26,434 nt of DNA from a virus. The position numbers were made by a program, and so were the translations under genes. A model generated the notes under the pieces. The model had not been told where the DNA came from. It worked only from the letters and a program-made list of their open reading frames with translations, and searched no databases. Of the stretch, positions 7,989 to 14,504 are shown piece by piece (position 1 is the first letter of the stretch; each line of letters opens with the position of its first letter). The stretch lies in IMG/VR virus record IMGVR_UViG_3300004806_000084, positions 1-26,434 of that record; one strand, 5' to 3'.

Positions 7989-9145
7989 ATCTCACCATTC
8001 TGAATCGTGACTGCAAACATCCTGAAGATGGTTGGTATCCCATCGAAGGCAAAGGTTACTTTCCCGGCATCGCGGATGACGGCCGCAAGATCGTCCAGGT
8101 GATTGATGACAAGGCCATCACCAGCATCGTGAACCGTTTCAACAGTGCCGCCGCCCGCTCCGCCCTGCCGCATGGGAGCGAGATGCTGATCGACCGCGAA
8201 CATTTCCGCCATCACCGCGATGCCACCGGCCAGAAGGATATGGACAGCGCCGCCTACGGCTGGATCAAGCAGCTTCGCGTCGCGCCGGCCGGCGATGGTT
8301 ACCAGATGAAAAACCGCTGGACGGGCGTCGGGCAACAGGCGGTGGACACCGGCATCTACCGGTTTGTCTCCACGGAATATGACGAGACGAATCCCGGTGA
8401 CGTTTGGGAGCCGGTGGCACCGGCGGACCTGCCGACCGAGATCAAAAACAAATACCCTGCCGCCGATGGCTGGGAATATATGCGGCCGCTGCAGCTCACC
8501 GGCCTCTCGCTGACCAACGACAACAACAACAAGGGCGTGAAGCCGCTGACCATCCTGAATAAAACCACTTTCGCCGGCGACATGCCGGCGGACAGCACAG
8601 CAAACAAACAACCAAAGAACAAAAAAATGAAAACAGTCTGCACCCTGCTTGGACTGTCCGCCGACGCGGATGAATCATCCGTTCACGCGGCAGTTACAAG
8701 CCTCAAAAACCGCCTCGTCGTCCTTGAGCCGATGGAAGCGGAAGTGACCACGCTCAAAAACCGCAACACCGAACTCGTCGGCGAGCAATGCGACGCCCTG
8801 ATGGACGCGCATGGCCTGAAGACGGACGCGCCCCAGCGTGTCACGCTCAAGCCGGTTTTGATCGGCATGAAGAACCGCGCCGACCGGGTCACGTTCCTCA
8901 CGGAATGCGTCAGCAAGCCCACGGCCCCGGCCGCCGGCAAACTGCAGACGCAGTTGCACAATCGTGACACCAAGCCGCCCGGCACCGCCGGCGCGGGTGC
9001 CGGTGTCGAAACCGACGAGAAGGCGCAGCAGGCGCTGTCCGTCAAAATCCGCAACCGAGCCAACGAACTGCGCGCCGGCAAACACCTCTCGTTTGACGCC
9101 GCGTGGAACCAGGCCAAACAGGAACTCACCCCGGCCGCCGAGTAA
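7985..9145 (+). CDS. Prohead protease with fused scaffold, Mu gpI-like
   Basis: A 386-residue protein combining a head-maturation protease (about 1-200) with a C-terminal scaffold region. The protease half shows the Mu gpI pattern in order: LIDREH with His73, AAYGWIKQLRV, a WTG turn (112-114), and YRFVSTEYDE with Ser129 as likely nucleophile. It ends at a typical LTGLSLTN segment. From residue 215 the sequence is helical and charged (VVLEPMEAEVTTLKNRNTEL), as expected for scaffold that is digested after assembly. An A-rich leader precedes an internal in-frame ATG at 8627, so the scaffold may also be made alone, as gpZ is from the Mu I gene. It overlaps the previous gene by ATGA. Confidence 0.85.
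   Translation: MNLTILNRDCKHPEDGWYPIEGKGYFPGIADDGRKIVQVIDDKAITSIVNRFNSAAARSALPHGSEMLIDREHFRHHRDATGQKDMDSAAYGWIKQLRVAPAGDGYQMKNRWTGVGQQAVDTGIYRFVSTEYDETNPGDVWEPVAPADLPTEIKNKYPAADGWEYMRPLQLTGLSLTNDNNNKGVKPLTILNKTTFAGDMPADSTANKQPKNKKMKTVCTLLGLSADADESSVHAAVTSLKNRLVVLEPMEAEVTTLKNRNTELVGEQCDALMDAHGLKTDAPQRVTLKPVLIGMKNRADRVTFLTECVSKPTAPAAGKLQTQLHNRDTKPPGTAGAGAGVETDEKAQQALSVKIRNRANELRAGKHLSFDAAWNQAKQELTPAAE
8601..8626 (+). promoter_or_regulatory. Internal A-rich translation leader
   Basis: Inside the protease gene, the stretch before the internal ATG is almost pure A and C (CAAACAAACAACCAAAG then an A run), like the leaders before the cement, capsid and tail-tube genes. The codons give a low-complexity Asn/Lys/Gln linker. 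There is no Shine-Dalgarno site. Confidence 0.6.
8627..9145 (+). CDS. Internal-start scaffold protein (in frame with protease)
   Basis: The in-frame ATG codes for residue 215 of the protease-scaffold protein and would give a 172-residue product (begins MKTVCTLLGLSADADE). The product is helical with a Leu/Glu/Lys-rich coil, then a Gly/Ala/Pro linker and a C-terminal helical segment (VKIRNRANELRAG) of the kind that binds capsid subunits. In Mu the I gene makes the Z scaffold by exactly this arrangement. Evidence here is the leader identity and the domain break at that residue. Separate expression is an inference. Confidence 0.55.
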   Translation: MKTVCTLLGLSADADESSVHAAVTSLKNRLVVLEPMEAEVTTLKNRNTELVGEQCDALMDAHGLKTDAPQRVTLKPVLIGMKNRADRVTFLTECVSKPTAPAAGKLQTQLHNRDTKPPGTAGAGAGVETDEKAQQALSVKIRNRANELRAGKHLSFDAAWNQAKQELTPAAE

Positions 9146-9184
9146 GCGACCACGCAGTCAACCAAAACATCCATCAATAAAAAT

Positions 9185-9610
9185 ATGAGTTCAGCACTCC
9201 TCGCGAAGGGAAACGCAATTTTTCCCGAAACCGCCACCGACCTTTCGGCGGCGATTGGCAAGCTCGTCACGTTCGCGGCCGGCGTTCCGGCGGTGAACGC
9301 CTCCGCCACGGTTCCGGCCGTGGGCATCGTCCTCGATGCGCGCAAGCGCACCGTGGGTGCCGGTTCCACCTATGACAACGCCATCGGCGTGATCGGTGCC
9401 TTGACCGGCCCGGTGCGCGCCCTGATCAGCGCGAACAGCGCGGCGCTGTCCCTGGGGGACAAACTTCAGCAGGCCGCCGATGGCACGCTGACGAAAGACC
9501 TGGGCGCGGGCAATGCGCGCGTCACGGTCGCCATCCTCACCGATCTGAACGGCGCGCAGCCGGGCGATCTGGCGGAAGTCACGTTCCTCACGCCGGTCAT
9601 CGGCGCTTAA
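9185..9610 (+). CDS. Capsid cement/decoration protein (DUF2190-like)
   Basis: A 141-residue, strand-rich Ala/Val/Gly protein directly before the capsid gene. The pattern fits the small decoration proteins often annotated DUF2190, which sit on or between capsomers. It has an early LVTFAAGVPAVNAS, a central AVGIVLDAR, then VGAGSTYDNAIGVIGALTG, and a C-terminal GDLAEVTFLTP. A G-free leader (TCAACCAAAACATCC) precedes the ATG, suggesting strong, independent translation as expected of an abundant virion part. A capsid fibre or head-stabilising role is possible, but position and composition support cement. Confidence 0.65.
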   Translation: MSSALLAKGNAIFPETATDLSAAIGKLVTFAAGVPAVNASATVPAVGIVLDARKRTVGAGSTYDNAIGVIGALTGPVRALISANSAALSLGDKLQQAADGTLTKDLGAGNARVTVAILTDLNGAQPGDLAEVTFLTPVIGA

Positions 9611-9670
9611 GTGCGAGCCGCACTGGCAAATAAACAAACAAACAACCGAAAAAATTAACGAACTAAATAT
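9611..9670 (+). promoter_or_regulatory. Small hairpin and A-rich leader of the capsid gene
   Basis: AGTGCG-AGC-CGCACT forms a short hairpin right at the cement gene's stop. It is followed by repeated AAACAAACAAAC and CCGAAAAAATTAACG up to the capsid ATG. The leader has very few G bases, no Shine-Dalgarno site, and should be unstructured. Confidence 0.55.
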
Positions 9671-10633
9671 ATGGCAGCTAATTCAACACTCGGCAGCGCA
9701 ACACTGAATTATCAGTTGACCGCGTATGCCCAAGGCCTTTGGAACGACCTCGCGGACGTGACCAAGCTGGCTGAACGCCTGGCTCCCACCACACCGGTTC
9801 CCGGTGCGGCCGGCCAGTTCAAGAAATTCGACGACAAGAATTCGTTCTTGCCGGAGAAAACCGCCCGCGCCCAGGGCAGCGACCCGGTCCTGATCGGGTT
9901 TGCGGCCTCGGACGACACCTACGCCTGCCGCCCGCAGGCGCTGGAAGTGCGCGTGGACAAGACCGAACTCCAGGCCGCCGGCGTGGAAGGCGGCGACGTG
10001 GCCAACGACCTGCTCGACCAGGGCAAGATCAAGGCGCTGCTCAACAAGGCGGCGCTCTCGCACGTTCTGGACGTCTGCACGGCGGTCATCGCCAACACCA
10101 ACGCCGTGGCCGGCGTCGGCAACTGGAGCAATCCGGACATCGATCCGATTGACCAGATTGACGCGCAGCTCCTCCAGCTCACGCAGGATTGCGGCAGCAC
10201 GCAGAACATCAAGCTCACGCTCGACGTGGCTTCGTGGAATGCGCTGCGCAACCATCCCAAGGTGAAGGCCCGCGCGCTGTTCGGCGCGGCCTCCGCGCTG
10301 TCGAGCATCAGCACGGACCAGCTCAACTCGGCGTTGATCTTCCCGTGCGACATCATGGTCGCGAACATCGTGTATGATCAGGCCCGTCTGGCGCAGGCGG
10401 CGAACAAGGCCCGCGCGCTGGCCAACACCTGCCTCCTGCACTACTCGGTGCCGGGCGCGACGCTCTACGATCCGAGCGCGTTCAAGGCGTTCACCGTGGG
10501 CGGTGCCGGGTTCCTCGGCAACGTCTATACCTACCAGTCGTTGAACAACCTCTGGCGCGGCCACTTGGTGGACTGGAGCCGGGACATCAAGCAGACCAGC
10601 ACGCTCTCCATGCGCCGGCTGGCCATCAACTGA
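9671..10633 (+). CDS. Major capsid protein
   Basis: A 320-residue protein that fits an HK97-fold capsid subunit by size, place and composition. The N-terminal arm (Leu, Ala and Gln-rich, about 1-45) leads to a loop with GQFKKFDDKNSFLPEKT. The rest is mixed alpha/beta with typical capsid segments: KALLNKAALSHVLDV, a QIDAQLLQLTQ helix, LTLDVASWNALRNHP, and a C-terminal region with VGGAGFLGNVYTYQSL. It is downstream of protease, scaffold and cement genes, and a very strong hairpin follows its stop. Capsid identity is nearly certain from context; the exact family (one of several E-like groups) cannot be named from sequence alone. Confidence 0.85.
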   Translation: MAANSTLGSATLNYQLTAYAQGLWNDLADVTKLAERLAPTTPVPGAAGQFKKFDDKNSFLPEKTARAQGSDPVLIGFAASDDTYACRPQALEVRVDKTELQAAGVEGGDVANDLLDQGKIKALLNKAALSHVLDVCTAVIANTNAVAGVGNWSNPDIDPIDQIDAQLLQLTQDCGSTQNIKLTLDVASWNALRNHPKVKARALFGAASALSSISTDQLNSALIFPCDIMVANIVYDQARLAQAANKARALANTCLLHYSVPGATLYDPSAFKAFTVGGAGFLGNVYTYQSLNNLWRGHLVDWSRDIKQTSTLSMRRLAIN

Positions 10634-10638
10634 ATCAC

Positions 10639-10675
10639 GGCACCGTGACGGCAGGCCGGCTGCCGTCGCGGTGCC
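10639..10675 (+). terminator. Strong 16-bp hairpin after the capsid gene
   Basis: GGCACCGTGACGGCAG and CTGCCGTCGCGGTGCC pair over 16 positions with one G-T wobble and a five-base loop, starting six bases after the capsid stop. There is no T run, so it is not a classic terminator. It could be a 3' end stabiliser or partial attenuator that keeps capsid mRNA abundant compared with downstream genes. Confidence 0.7.
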
Positions 10676-10705
10676 ACCAACCAAAACATTCATCCAAATA
10701 TAAAA

Positions 10706-11215
10706 ATGAAATTCACATCTCTTAAAAAAGGCGGATTCACCCTGGTGCAGTTGCTCCTGGTGATCTGCATCATCGGCATCCTCGCCGCGCTGGCTTTGCC
10801 GGCCCGCGCGCAGGTGACTCCCACCACGCTGACCGGGCTGACCAACGCCAATGTCCAGGTCATCCCGTCCGCCACGTTGGTCGCGACGACAAACATCATC
10901 CCGCTCACCAAAAAGAGCGGGGTGAGTTTCTCGCCGATCTTCAACGCCTCCACCGGCACCGGCAGCGCGGTGTTTTACATCGCGCCCACGGGCAACGGCA
11001 CCAACTATGCCGCGCCGGCTTATCCCGGCACAAATGCCTGGACGGTGACGCAGGCCGCCAACGGCACCACGACGGTGACCGGATTTGCCAACTGGAGTCC
11101 GGCCCAGCTCGCGGGGGTGGCGGCGCTGAATGTGTATGCCATCAGCAACGGCACCGGCGGCATCCTCACCAACCAAGGCTCGGTGTTCAACCGGGTCGCC
11201 GAACCGGCGTATTAA
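10706..11215 (+). CDS. Pilin-like (prepilin N-terminus) protein within the capsid block
   Basis: A 169-residue protein whose first 35 residues are a near-perfect type IV prepilin or pseudopilin N-terminus. KKGG is followed by FTLVQLLLVICIIGIL and AALALPA, with cleavage expected after Gly10. The invariant Glu at position 5 of the mature protein is Gln here (Gln15). The segment also ends in a good signal peptidase I site, ARA-Q (33-36). The rest (VTPTTLTGLTNANVQ onwards) is a Thr/Asn/Gly-rich beta-type body without disulfide Cys and with several NGT motifs, unlike the usual pilin head. It has its own A-rich leader, and hairpins flank it on both sides. Location between capsid and connector genes suggests a virion or exported phage part. 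Function is unknown. Confidence 0.8.
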   Translation: MKFTSLKKGGFTLVQLLLVICIIGILAALALPARAQVTPTTLTGLTNANVQVIPSATLVATTNIIPLTKKSGVSFSPIFNASTGTGSAVFYIAPTGNGTNYAAPAYPGTNAWTVTQAANGTTTVTGFANWSPAQLAGVAALNVYAISNGTGGILTNQGSVFNRVAEPAY

Positions 11216-11230
11216 CGCCGCCTTGAATCC

Positions 11231-11259
11231 GGCGGCGGATGGTTGGTGCATCCGCCGCC
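11231..11259 (+). terminator. 10-bp hairpin after the pilin-like gene
   Basis: GGCGGCGGAT and ATCCGCCGCC pair perfectly around a nine-base loop, 16 bases after the stop. No T run follows. With the hairpin at 10639-10675 it brackets the pilin-like gene, suggesting that this gene has its own mRNA stability or was inserted as a unit. Confidence 0.6.
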
Positions 11260-11276
11260 AATTTCCAAAAAATATT

Positions 11277-11543
11277 ATGATTAAAAAATGTGAGCAGCTC
11301 CTCGCCGGTCTGAAGGAAAGCCTCAAGCTCGCGCAGGAGATCCAAAAGGAAGTGGGCGGTGCCACCACCGATGTGATGCACATCACGTTTGCGATCCAGA
11401 TAGTGACGCAGCGGATCAGCTACCACAAAAATCTGGCGGAAAAACCGAAGGCGGAAAAACCGAAGGCGGAGAAACCGAAGGCGGAGAAACCGAAGGCGGA
11501 GAAAGAATCCGCGCCGGCAAATCTGGAAGCCGCCAAGGAATAA
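11277..11543 (+). CDS. Small helical protein with EKPKA repeats
   Basis: An 88-residue protein. I chose the ATG at 11277 (MIKKCEQLLAGLKESLKLAQ) because it follows the hairpin and an A/T-rich leader; a longer frame from 11130 overlaps the pilin-like gene. The first 50 residues form an amphipathic helix bundle. The second half is four exact copies of the pentad EKPKA plus a partial fifth, then an Ala/Glu tail. The repeat is highly charged and extended, as in Lys/Pro-rich linkers that bind DNA or cross walls. No family is recognised. Position between head genes suggests a structural accessory. Confidence 0.65.
   Translation: MIKKCEQLLAGLKESLKLAQEIQKEVGGATTDVMHITFAIQIVTQRISYHKNLAEKPKAEKPKAEKPKAEKPKAEKESAPANLEAAKE
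11439..11504 (+). repeat. 15-bp in-frame tandem repeat
   Basis: Four copies of GARAAACCGAAGGCG (R = A or G; 11439-11498) plus GAGAAA encode EKPKA repeats. Copies 1-2 and 3-4 differ only at the third base of the first codon, which fits recent in-frame expansion. Confidence 0.95.
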
Positions 11544-11549
11544 ATCATC

Positions 11550-11987
11550 ATGCCCTGGTCCGCCATCAGCACCGACGAAGTCATGGGTGAATTGACACCC
11601 GTGGAGTTGGCCACCCTGCAAAACATCCAGGGCACGACCGACGCGATCTCGGCCGTGCTGGATCGGACCGTGGGCATGGCGCGCGGCTGCATCCAGGCCG
11701 GCGGCAACGCCCTGGGTGCGGCCGGCACCGTGCCGGACCAGTTGCGCGCCGACATCATCGCGCTGGCCCGGTGGAAATGGCTCATCAGCTTTCCGAAGCT
11801 GAAATCCATGCAGACCGACGAGCGCAAACAGGCCGGCAAGGATGCCGAAGACTTGCTGCAGCTCATCGCCTCGCAAAAAGCGGACCGGCCGCGCGTGGAG
11901 AATCCGGACGGCACCACGCCGCTCACCGCGCCGGCCATCAAGCCCAGCCACCGCCACATGAGCCGCCGCCAGCAGGAAGGTTTGTGA
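11550..11987 (+). CDS. Head-tail connector, Mu gp36-like (DUF1320)
   Basis: A 145-residue protein in the Mu gp36/DUF1320 pattern. It has an acidic N-terminus (MPWSAISTDEVMGELTP), a helical core with VLDRTVGMARGCIQAGGNALG, LRADIIALARWKWLISFP, and an ERKQAGKDAEDLLQLIAS helix, then a proline-rich extended tail ending in the Arg-rich SRRQQEGL. Proteins of this family join the portal to the tail. The gene lies six bases after the EKPKA protein and one base before the next gene, as in Mu-like operons. Family assignment is good; the exact contact partner is inferred. Confidence 0.8.
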   Translation: MPWSAISTDEVMGELTPVELATLQNIQGTTDAISAVLDRTVGMARGCIQAGGNALGAAGTVPDQLRADIIALARWKWLISFPKLKSMQTDERKQAGKDAEDLLQLIASQKADRPRVENPDGTTPLTAPAIKPSHRHMSRRQQEGL

Positions 11988-11988
11988 C

Positions 11989-12795
11989 ATGGCCACCGAT
12001 CTGACCTCCGCCCTCGACGAGCTCAAGCGCGGCGGTTTCCGCGTGCCGCCGGCGGCGGAGGCGGCGGTGCGGCGTCAGCTCGTCCAGTTCGCGGATGCCT
12101 TGGACGAAAAAACCAAGCGCCAGTTGCTCCAGAAATTTCTCGACGGTTTGCAGTCCATCGCGCGGCCGGTGCAGACCTTGCGGCTGGGGGAAACCCGGAC
12201 GGTCACGGAAGGCGCGACCCCGGCCAGCCTGACCAGCGACATCAATAAATTGCTGCTGCGGTTTGAAAACGGTGCCGCGCTCGTCGCCGAACTGAATCTC
12301 GGCTTTAAACTTGATGTCGCCAACAAGGTCATGCGCGGCGCGGGCCATTTCCTCACGGACCAGACGGACGTGGACGAATATCCCGCGTGGGAACTGCACC
12401 GCATTTATGATCGCGATCTGCCCCGTGGCGAGAAGCGCGGCCCCAAGGGCGCGATCATTGAAGTGCCTGACGAGGCGTGGGACACCGAGGACGGCCGCTG
12501 GGTGAAGGCGTGCGCCGACGCGGGTGATGATGAAGCGCTGCGCGTGTTCAATGAAACCGGCCGCATGGTGGCCTTGAAATCCAGCGGGGTTTGGGCGGCG
12601 CTGGGCGCGGGTGCCGGCGGCTATGACGACACGCTCGGCAATCCGTTCGCGCCGTTCGCGTTCAACTCCGGCTACGGCACGGACGGAGTGCCGCGCCTGG
12701 AAGCCATCGAGCTGGGCCTGCTCGCCACGGATGAGCGGGCGAAGCCGGCGGATTACGATTTTAAGCAACTGTTCACCATCCCGGAGGCCGCATGA
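11989..12795 (+). CDS. Putative minor head protein with gpF-like C-terminus
   Basis: A 268-residue protein. The C-terminal half carries a pattern I associate with the ends of Mu gpF/SPP1 gp7-type minor head proteins. It has EYPAWELHRIYDRDLPRG, then a variable loop, MVALKSSGVWAALGAG, and NPFAPFAFNSGYGTDGV with an acidic C-terminus. The N-terminal half is helical (AAVRRQLVQFADALDEKTKRQ and NKLLLRFENG). The gpF gene normally sits between portal and protease; here it appears to have moved or split, which would explain its absence from the expected slot. It overlaps the next small gene by ATGA. Head-completion or DNA-ejection roles are possible. The resemblance is by eye and needs a profile search. 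Confidence 0.55.
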   Translation: MATDLTSALDELKRGGFRVPPAAEAAVRRQLVQFADALDEKTKRQLLQKFLDGLQSIARPVQTLRLGETRTVTEGATPASLTSDINKLLLRFENGAALVAELNLGFKLDVANKVMRGAGHFLTDQTDVDEYPAWELHRIYDRDLPRGEKRGPKGAIIEVPDEAWDTEDGRWVKACADAGDDEALRVFNETGRMVALKSSGVWAALGAGAGGYDDTLGNPFAPFAFNSGYGTDGVPRLEAIELGLLATDERAKPADYDFKQLFTIPEAA

Positions 12796-12890
12796 AACAT
12801 CGCCGCCGCCATTTCCTTCAGCTCGTCGCCCAGGCGTTTTCCTGCCCGCCGGTTTTCCGCCGCGCCCAGGCGTTTGAATTTCTCACATGA
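12792..12890 (+). CDS. Possible 32-aa protein linking minor head gene and Acb2
   Basis: The ATG overlaps the preceding stop and the stop overlaps the ATG of the acb2-like gene, ATGA at both ends. The predicted product is a short, basic peptide (begins MKHRRRHFLQLVAQ, ends RRAQAFEFLT). No family is recognised. The double overlap is the junction type used throughout this operon, so it may be translated and serve to couple acb2 to the head genes. It is also possible that it is only a reinitiation bridge. Confidence 0.5.
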   Translation: MKHRRRHFLQLVAQAFSCPPVFRRAQAFEFLT

Positions 12891-13105
12891 ATGCCACCCT
12901 CGAACATAATTTCAAATATCACCCGCCGGTCGGCAACGCGGCGGAAAAGCACGCGGCCGTCCGGGCCAAGGCCAAGGAGCTGGCGCGGCTGATCGACGAA
13001 TCGCTCCCGGCCAGCGCCGGCCGGGAAAAAGCCGCCGCCATCACCAAGTGCGAAGAGGCCATGATGTGGGCCTGCGCCGGCATCGCCCGCCACGCCGAAA
13101 AATAA
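12887..13105 (+). CDS. acb2: Acb2-like anti-CBASS cyclic-nucleotide sponge
   Basis: A 72-residue all-helical protein with the Acb2/Tad1 hairpin pattern. Acb2 binds and sequesters the cyclic di- and trinucleotides that activate CBASS (and related Thoeris) defence effectors, so the phage avoids abortive death. Visible family features are an N-terminal HNFKYHPP (Tyr11), then a long helix with AAVRAKAKELARLIDE (Arg26 where others have Lys), a short turn LPAS, and the second helix REKAAAITKCEEAMMWACAGIARH. The end MW-A-x-IAR is strongly diagnostic. A two-residue insertion (AG) follows LPAS. In Pseudomonas Mu-like phages acb2 also lies among head genes, as here. Identity is a confident visual call; ligand choice is not predictable. 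Confidence 0.85.
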   Translation: MNATLEHNFKYHPPVGNAAEKHAAVRAKAKELARLIDESLPASAGREKAAAITKCEEAMMWACAGIARHAEK

Positions 13106-13106
13106 A

Positions 13107-13733
13107 ATGAGCATCAGCGCGCAAATCTCCATCACGGCCGACAACGCCACACCGGCGGTGGCGCAGTTGATGGAGTCGGTGCAGCCCGGCCGGCTGGCGC
13201 GCGTGGTGCGCGATCCGCTCCGGGCGTTCTGGCGCGACCGGCTGAAACATTATCCGCGCCTGCCGGGCAAGTTCGCGGCGTTCCCGTCCACTGGCTTTGG
13301 CGAGGAGGCGGCGGACAGCGTGGAAGCCATCGCCGGCGAAGGCACGGTGAATCTTACCGCGCACAAACAAGGTCTCCGCGCGCAATACGAGGGCGCGGTC
13401 ATCCGGCCGGTCCACGCCCGGTGCCTGGTGTTCGGCATCACGCCGGAGACTTACGGAAAATCCTACGCGGAAATGCGCGCGGGGATTTCGTGGCAGAAAT
13501 CGAAAAAGAAAATCACGCTCACCGGCGAGGTGCAGAAGGGCCGCCGCCGCACGCGCACCGTCCTGGCTCCGTTGAACAAGGATGAGCAGGCGAATGCGCT
13601 GAAGGAGCTGAACAAAAAATTTGCGTTCGCCAAACAGATCACCCTGCAGCGCAACCTCGCGCTGGTGCCGACGTCGGATGAATTCGCCGAGGTCGGCATG
13701 GCGGCGATTGAAAGGAGCCTGGCGCAAAACTGA
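13107..13733 (+). CDS. Virion morphogenesis/tail completion protein, Mu gpG-like
   Basis: A 208-residue protein starting one base after the acb2-like stop. It follows the phage virion morphogenesis pattern: a strand-rich N-terminus (ISAQISITADNATPAVAQLM), a helix with RLARVVRDPLRAFWRDRLKHY, a basic loop, an HKQGLRAQYEGAVIRP segment with LVFGITPE, and a charged tail (VQKGRRRTRTVLAPLNKDEQ). Mu gpG and its relatives act in joining or finishing the tail, and the neighbours (gp36-like before, tail terminator-like after) agree. The family is called from pattern and order. Confidence 0.75.
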   Translation: MSISAQISITADNATPAVAQLMESVQPGRLARVVRDPLRAFWRDRLKHYPRLPGKFAAFPSTGFGEEAADSVEAIAGEGTVNLTAHKQGLRAQYEGAVIRPVHARCLVFGITPETYGKSYAEMRAGISWQKSKKKITLTGEVQKGRRRTRTVLAPLNKDEQANALKELNKKFAFAKQITLQRNLALVPTSDEFAEVGMAAIERSLAQN

Positions 13734-13734
13734 T

Positions 13735-14484
13735 ATGAAACCGCTCCAAGACAACATTGCGATCCAGTATGCGCTTTTTCGCGGGATTCGTTCCTGCCCG
13801 GTTTTTGACGCCACCAACACGGTGCTGGGCCGGGAATACCTGGCGAGCAAGGTGCAGCAGGACGCGATCTATCAGACGCCGGCAAAGAATGGTTTGGTGG
13901 GCATCGGCAACATCATCCAGATTCCGACGCTGCGGTTTCCGAAACAGAACGGCCTGCAGCGCGAGCGCGAATACAGCGTGGGCATCTACGAGGAGCCGGA
14001 TTCCAACTGGACACCGGGCGTGGGCACGATGCGCGGCGCGGACGACTGGGCGGACCTGATGATTGATTTTTTATGGAACTGGCGGCTCTGGCGGTCTAGC
14101 GGGCTGATCCTGCGCGATGCGGCCGTGGTGCCGGATGCGCGCTATGCCGACCAGGGCATCGTGGGCGTGCGCGCGGTCTGTTATCTCCGGCAGGAACGCC
14201 CGCAGCCGGCACGCGCGGCCACGCCGGTGATCACGGTGGACGGCGGCCGCAATGTGACGCTGACCGTCACCGATGGCTCGGACGTTTACTACACGACCGA
14301 TGGCTTCAGCACGCCGGCCCCGGACAATGACGGCAGCCTTCCGGGCGAACAAGCCGCGACGAAATATGCCGGACCTTTTCAAGTTGAAGCTAACACTATC
14401 ATCCTGGCTGCCGCCTGGGCACCCGTGGCCGGCGGCGGCTCGCCGCTCCTGCCCTCCCAAACCGCCGATCTGCTCATCAACTAA
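13735..14484 (+). CDS. Tail terminator-like protein with C-terminal Ig-like (chitobiase) domain
   Basis: A 249-residue protein; start at ATG 13735, one base after the previous stop. Residues about 1-155 are a mixed domain at the position of a tail terminator or tail-completion protein (Mu gp37/DUF1834 slot). From about 157 there is a beta-sandwich tail, TPVITVDGGRNVTLTVTDG and VYYTTDGFSTPAP. It ends in KYAGPFQVEANTIILAAAW, the pattern of chitobiase/FN3-like C-terminal repeats (CHB_HEX_C_1). Such Ig-like add-ons on virion proteins are surface-exposed and often bind carbohydrate. The domain split is clear; the N-terminal role is by context. Confidence 0.65.
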   Translation: MKPLQDNIAIQYALFRGIRSCPVFDATNTVLGREYLASKVQQDAIYQTPAKNGLVGIGNIIQIPTLRFPKQNGLQREREYSVGIYEEPDSNWTPGVGTMRGADDWADLMIDFLWNWRLWRSSGLILRDAAVVPDARYADQGIVGVRAVCYLRQERPQPARAATPVITVDGGRNVTLTVTDGSDVYYTTDGFSTPAPDNDGSLPGEQAATKYAGPFQVEANTIILAAAWAPVAGGGSPLLPSQTADLLIN

Positions 14485-14504
14485 AACCATAACCAAAATA
14501 AAAT

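Noticed and set aside
10639-10675. Classical Rho-independent terminator after the capsid gene
   Set aside because: The stem is strong but no T run follows, and genes of the same module continue, so full termination is unlikely. It is kept as a stability or attenuation hairpin.
9683-11386. A 567-codon minus-strand frame over the capsid gene
   Set aside because: Shadow of the capsid and pilin-like genes. It is Arg/His/Gly-rich and crosses two gene borders and a hairpin.
11439-11504. Phase-variable repeat in the EKPKA protein
   Set aside because: The unit is 15 bases, so gain or loss keeps the frame; it changes length but cannot switch the gene off.
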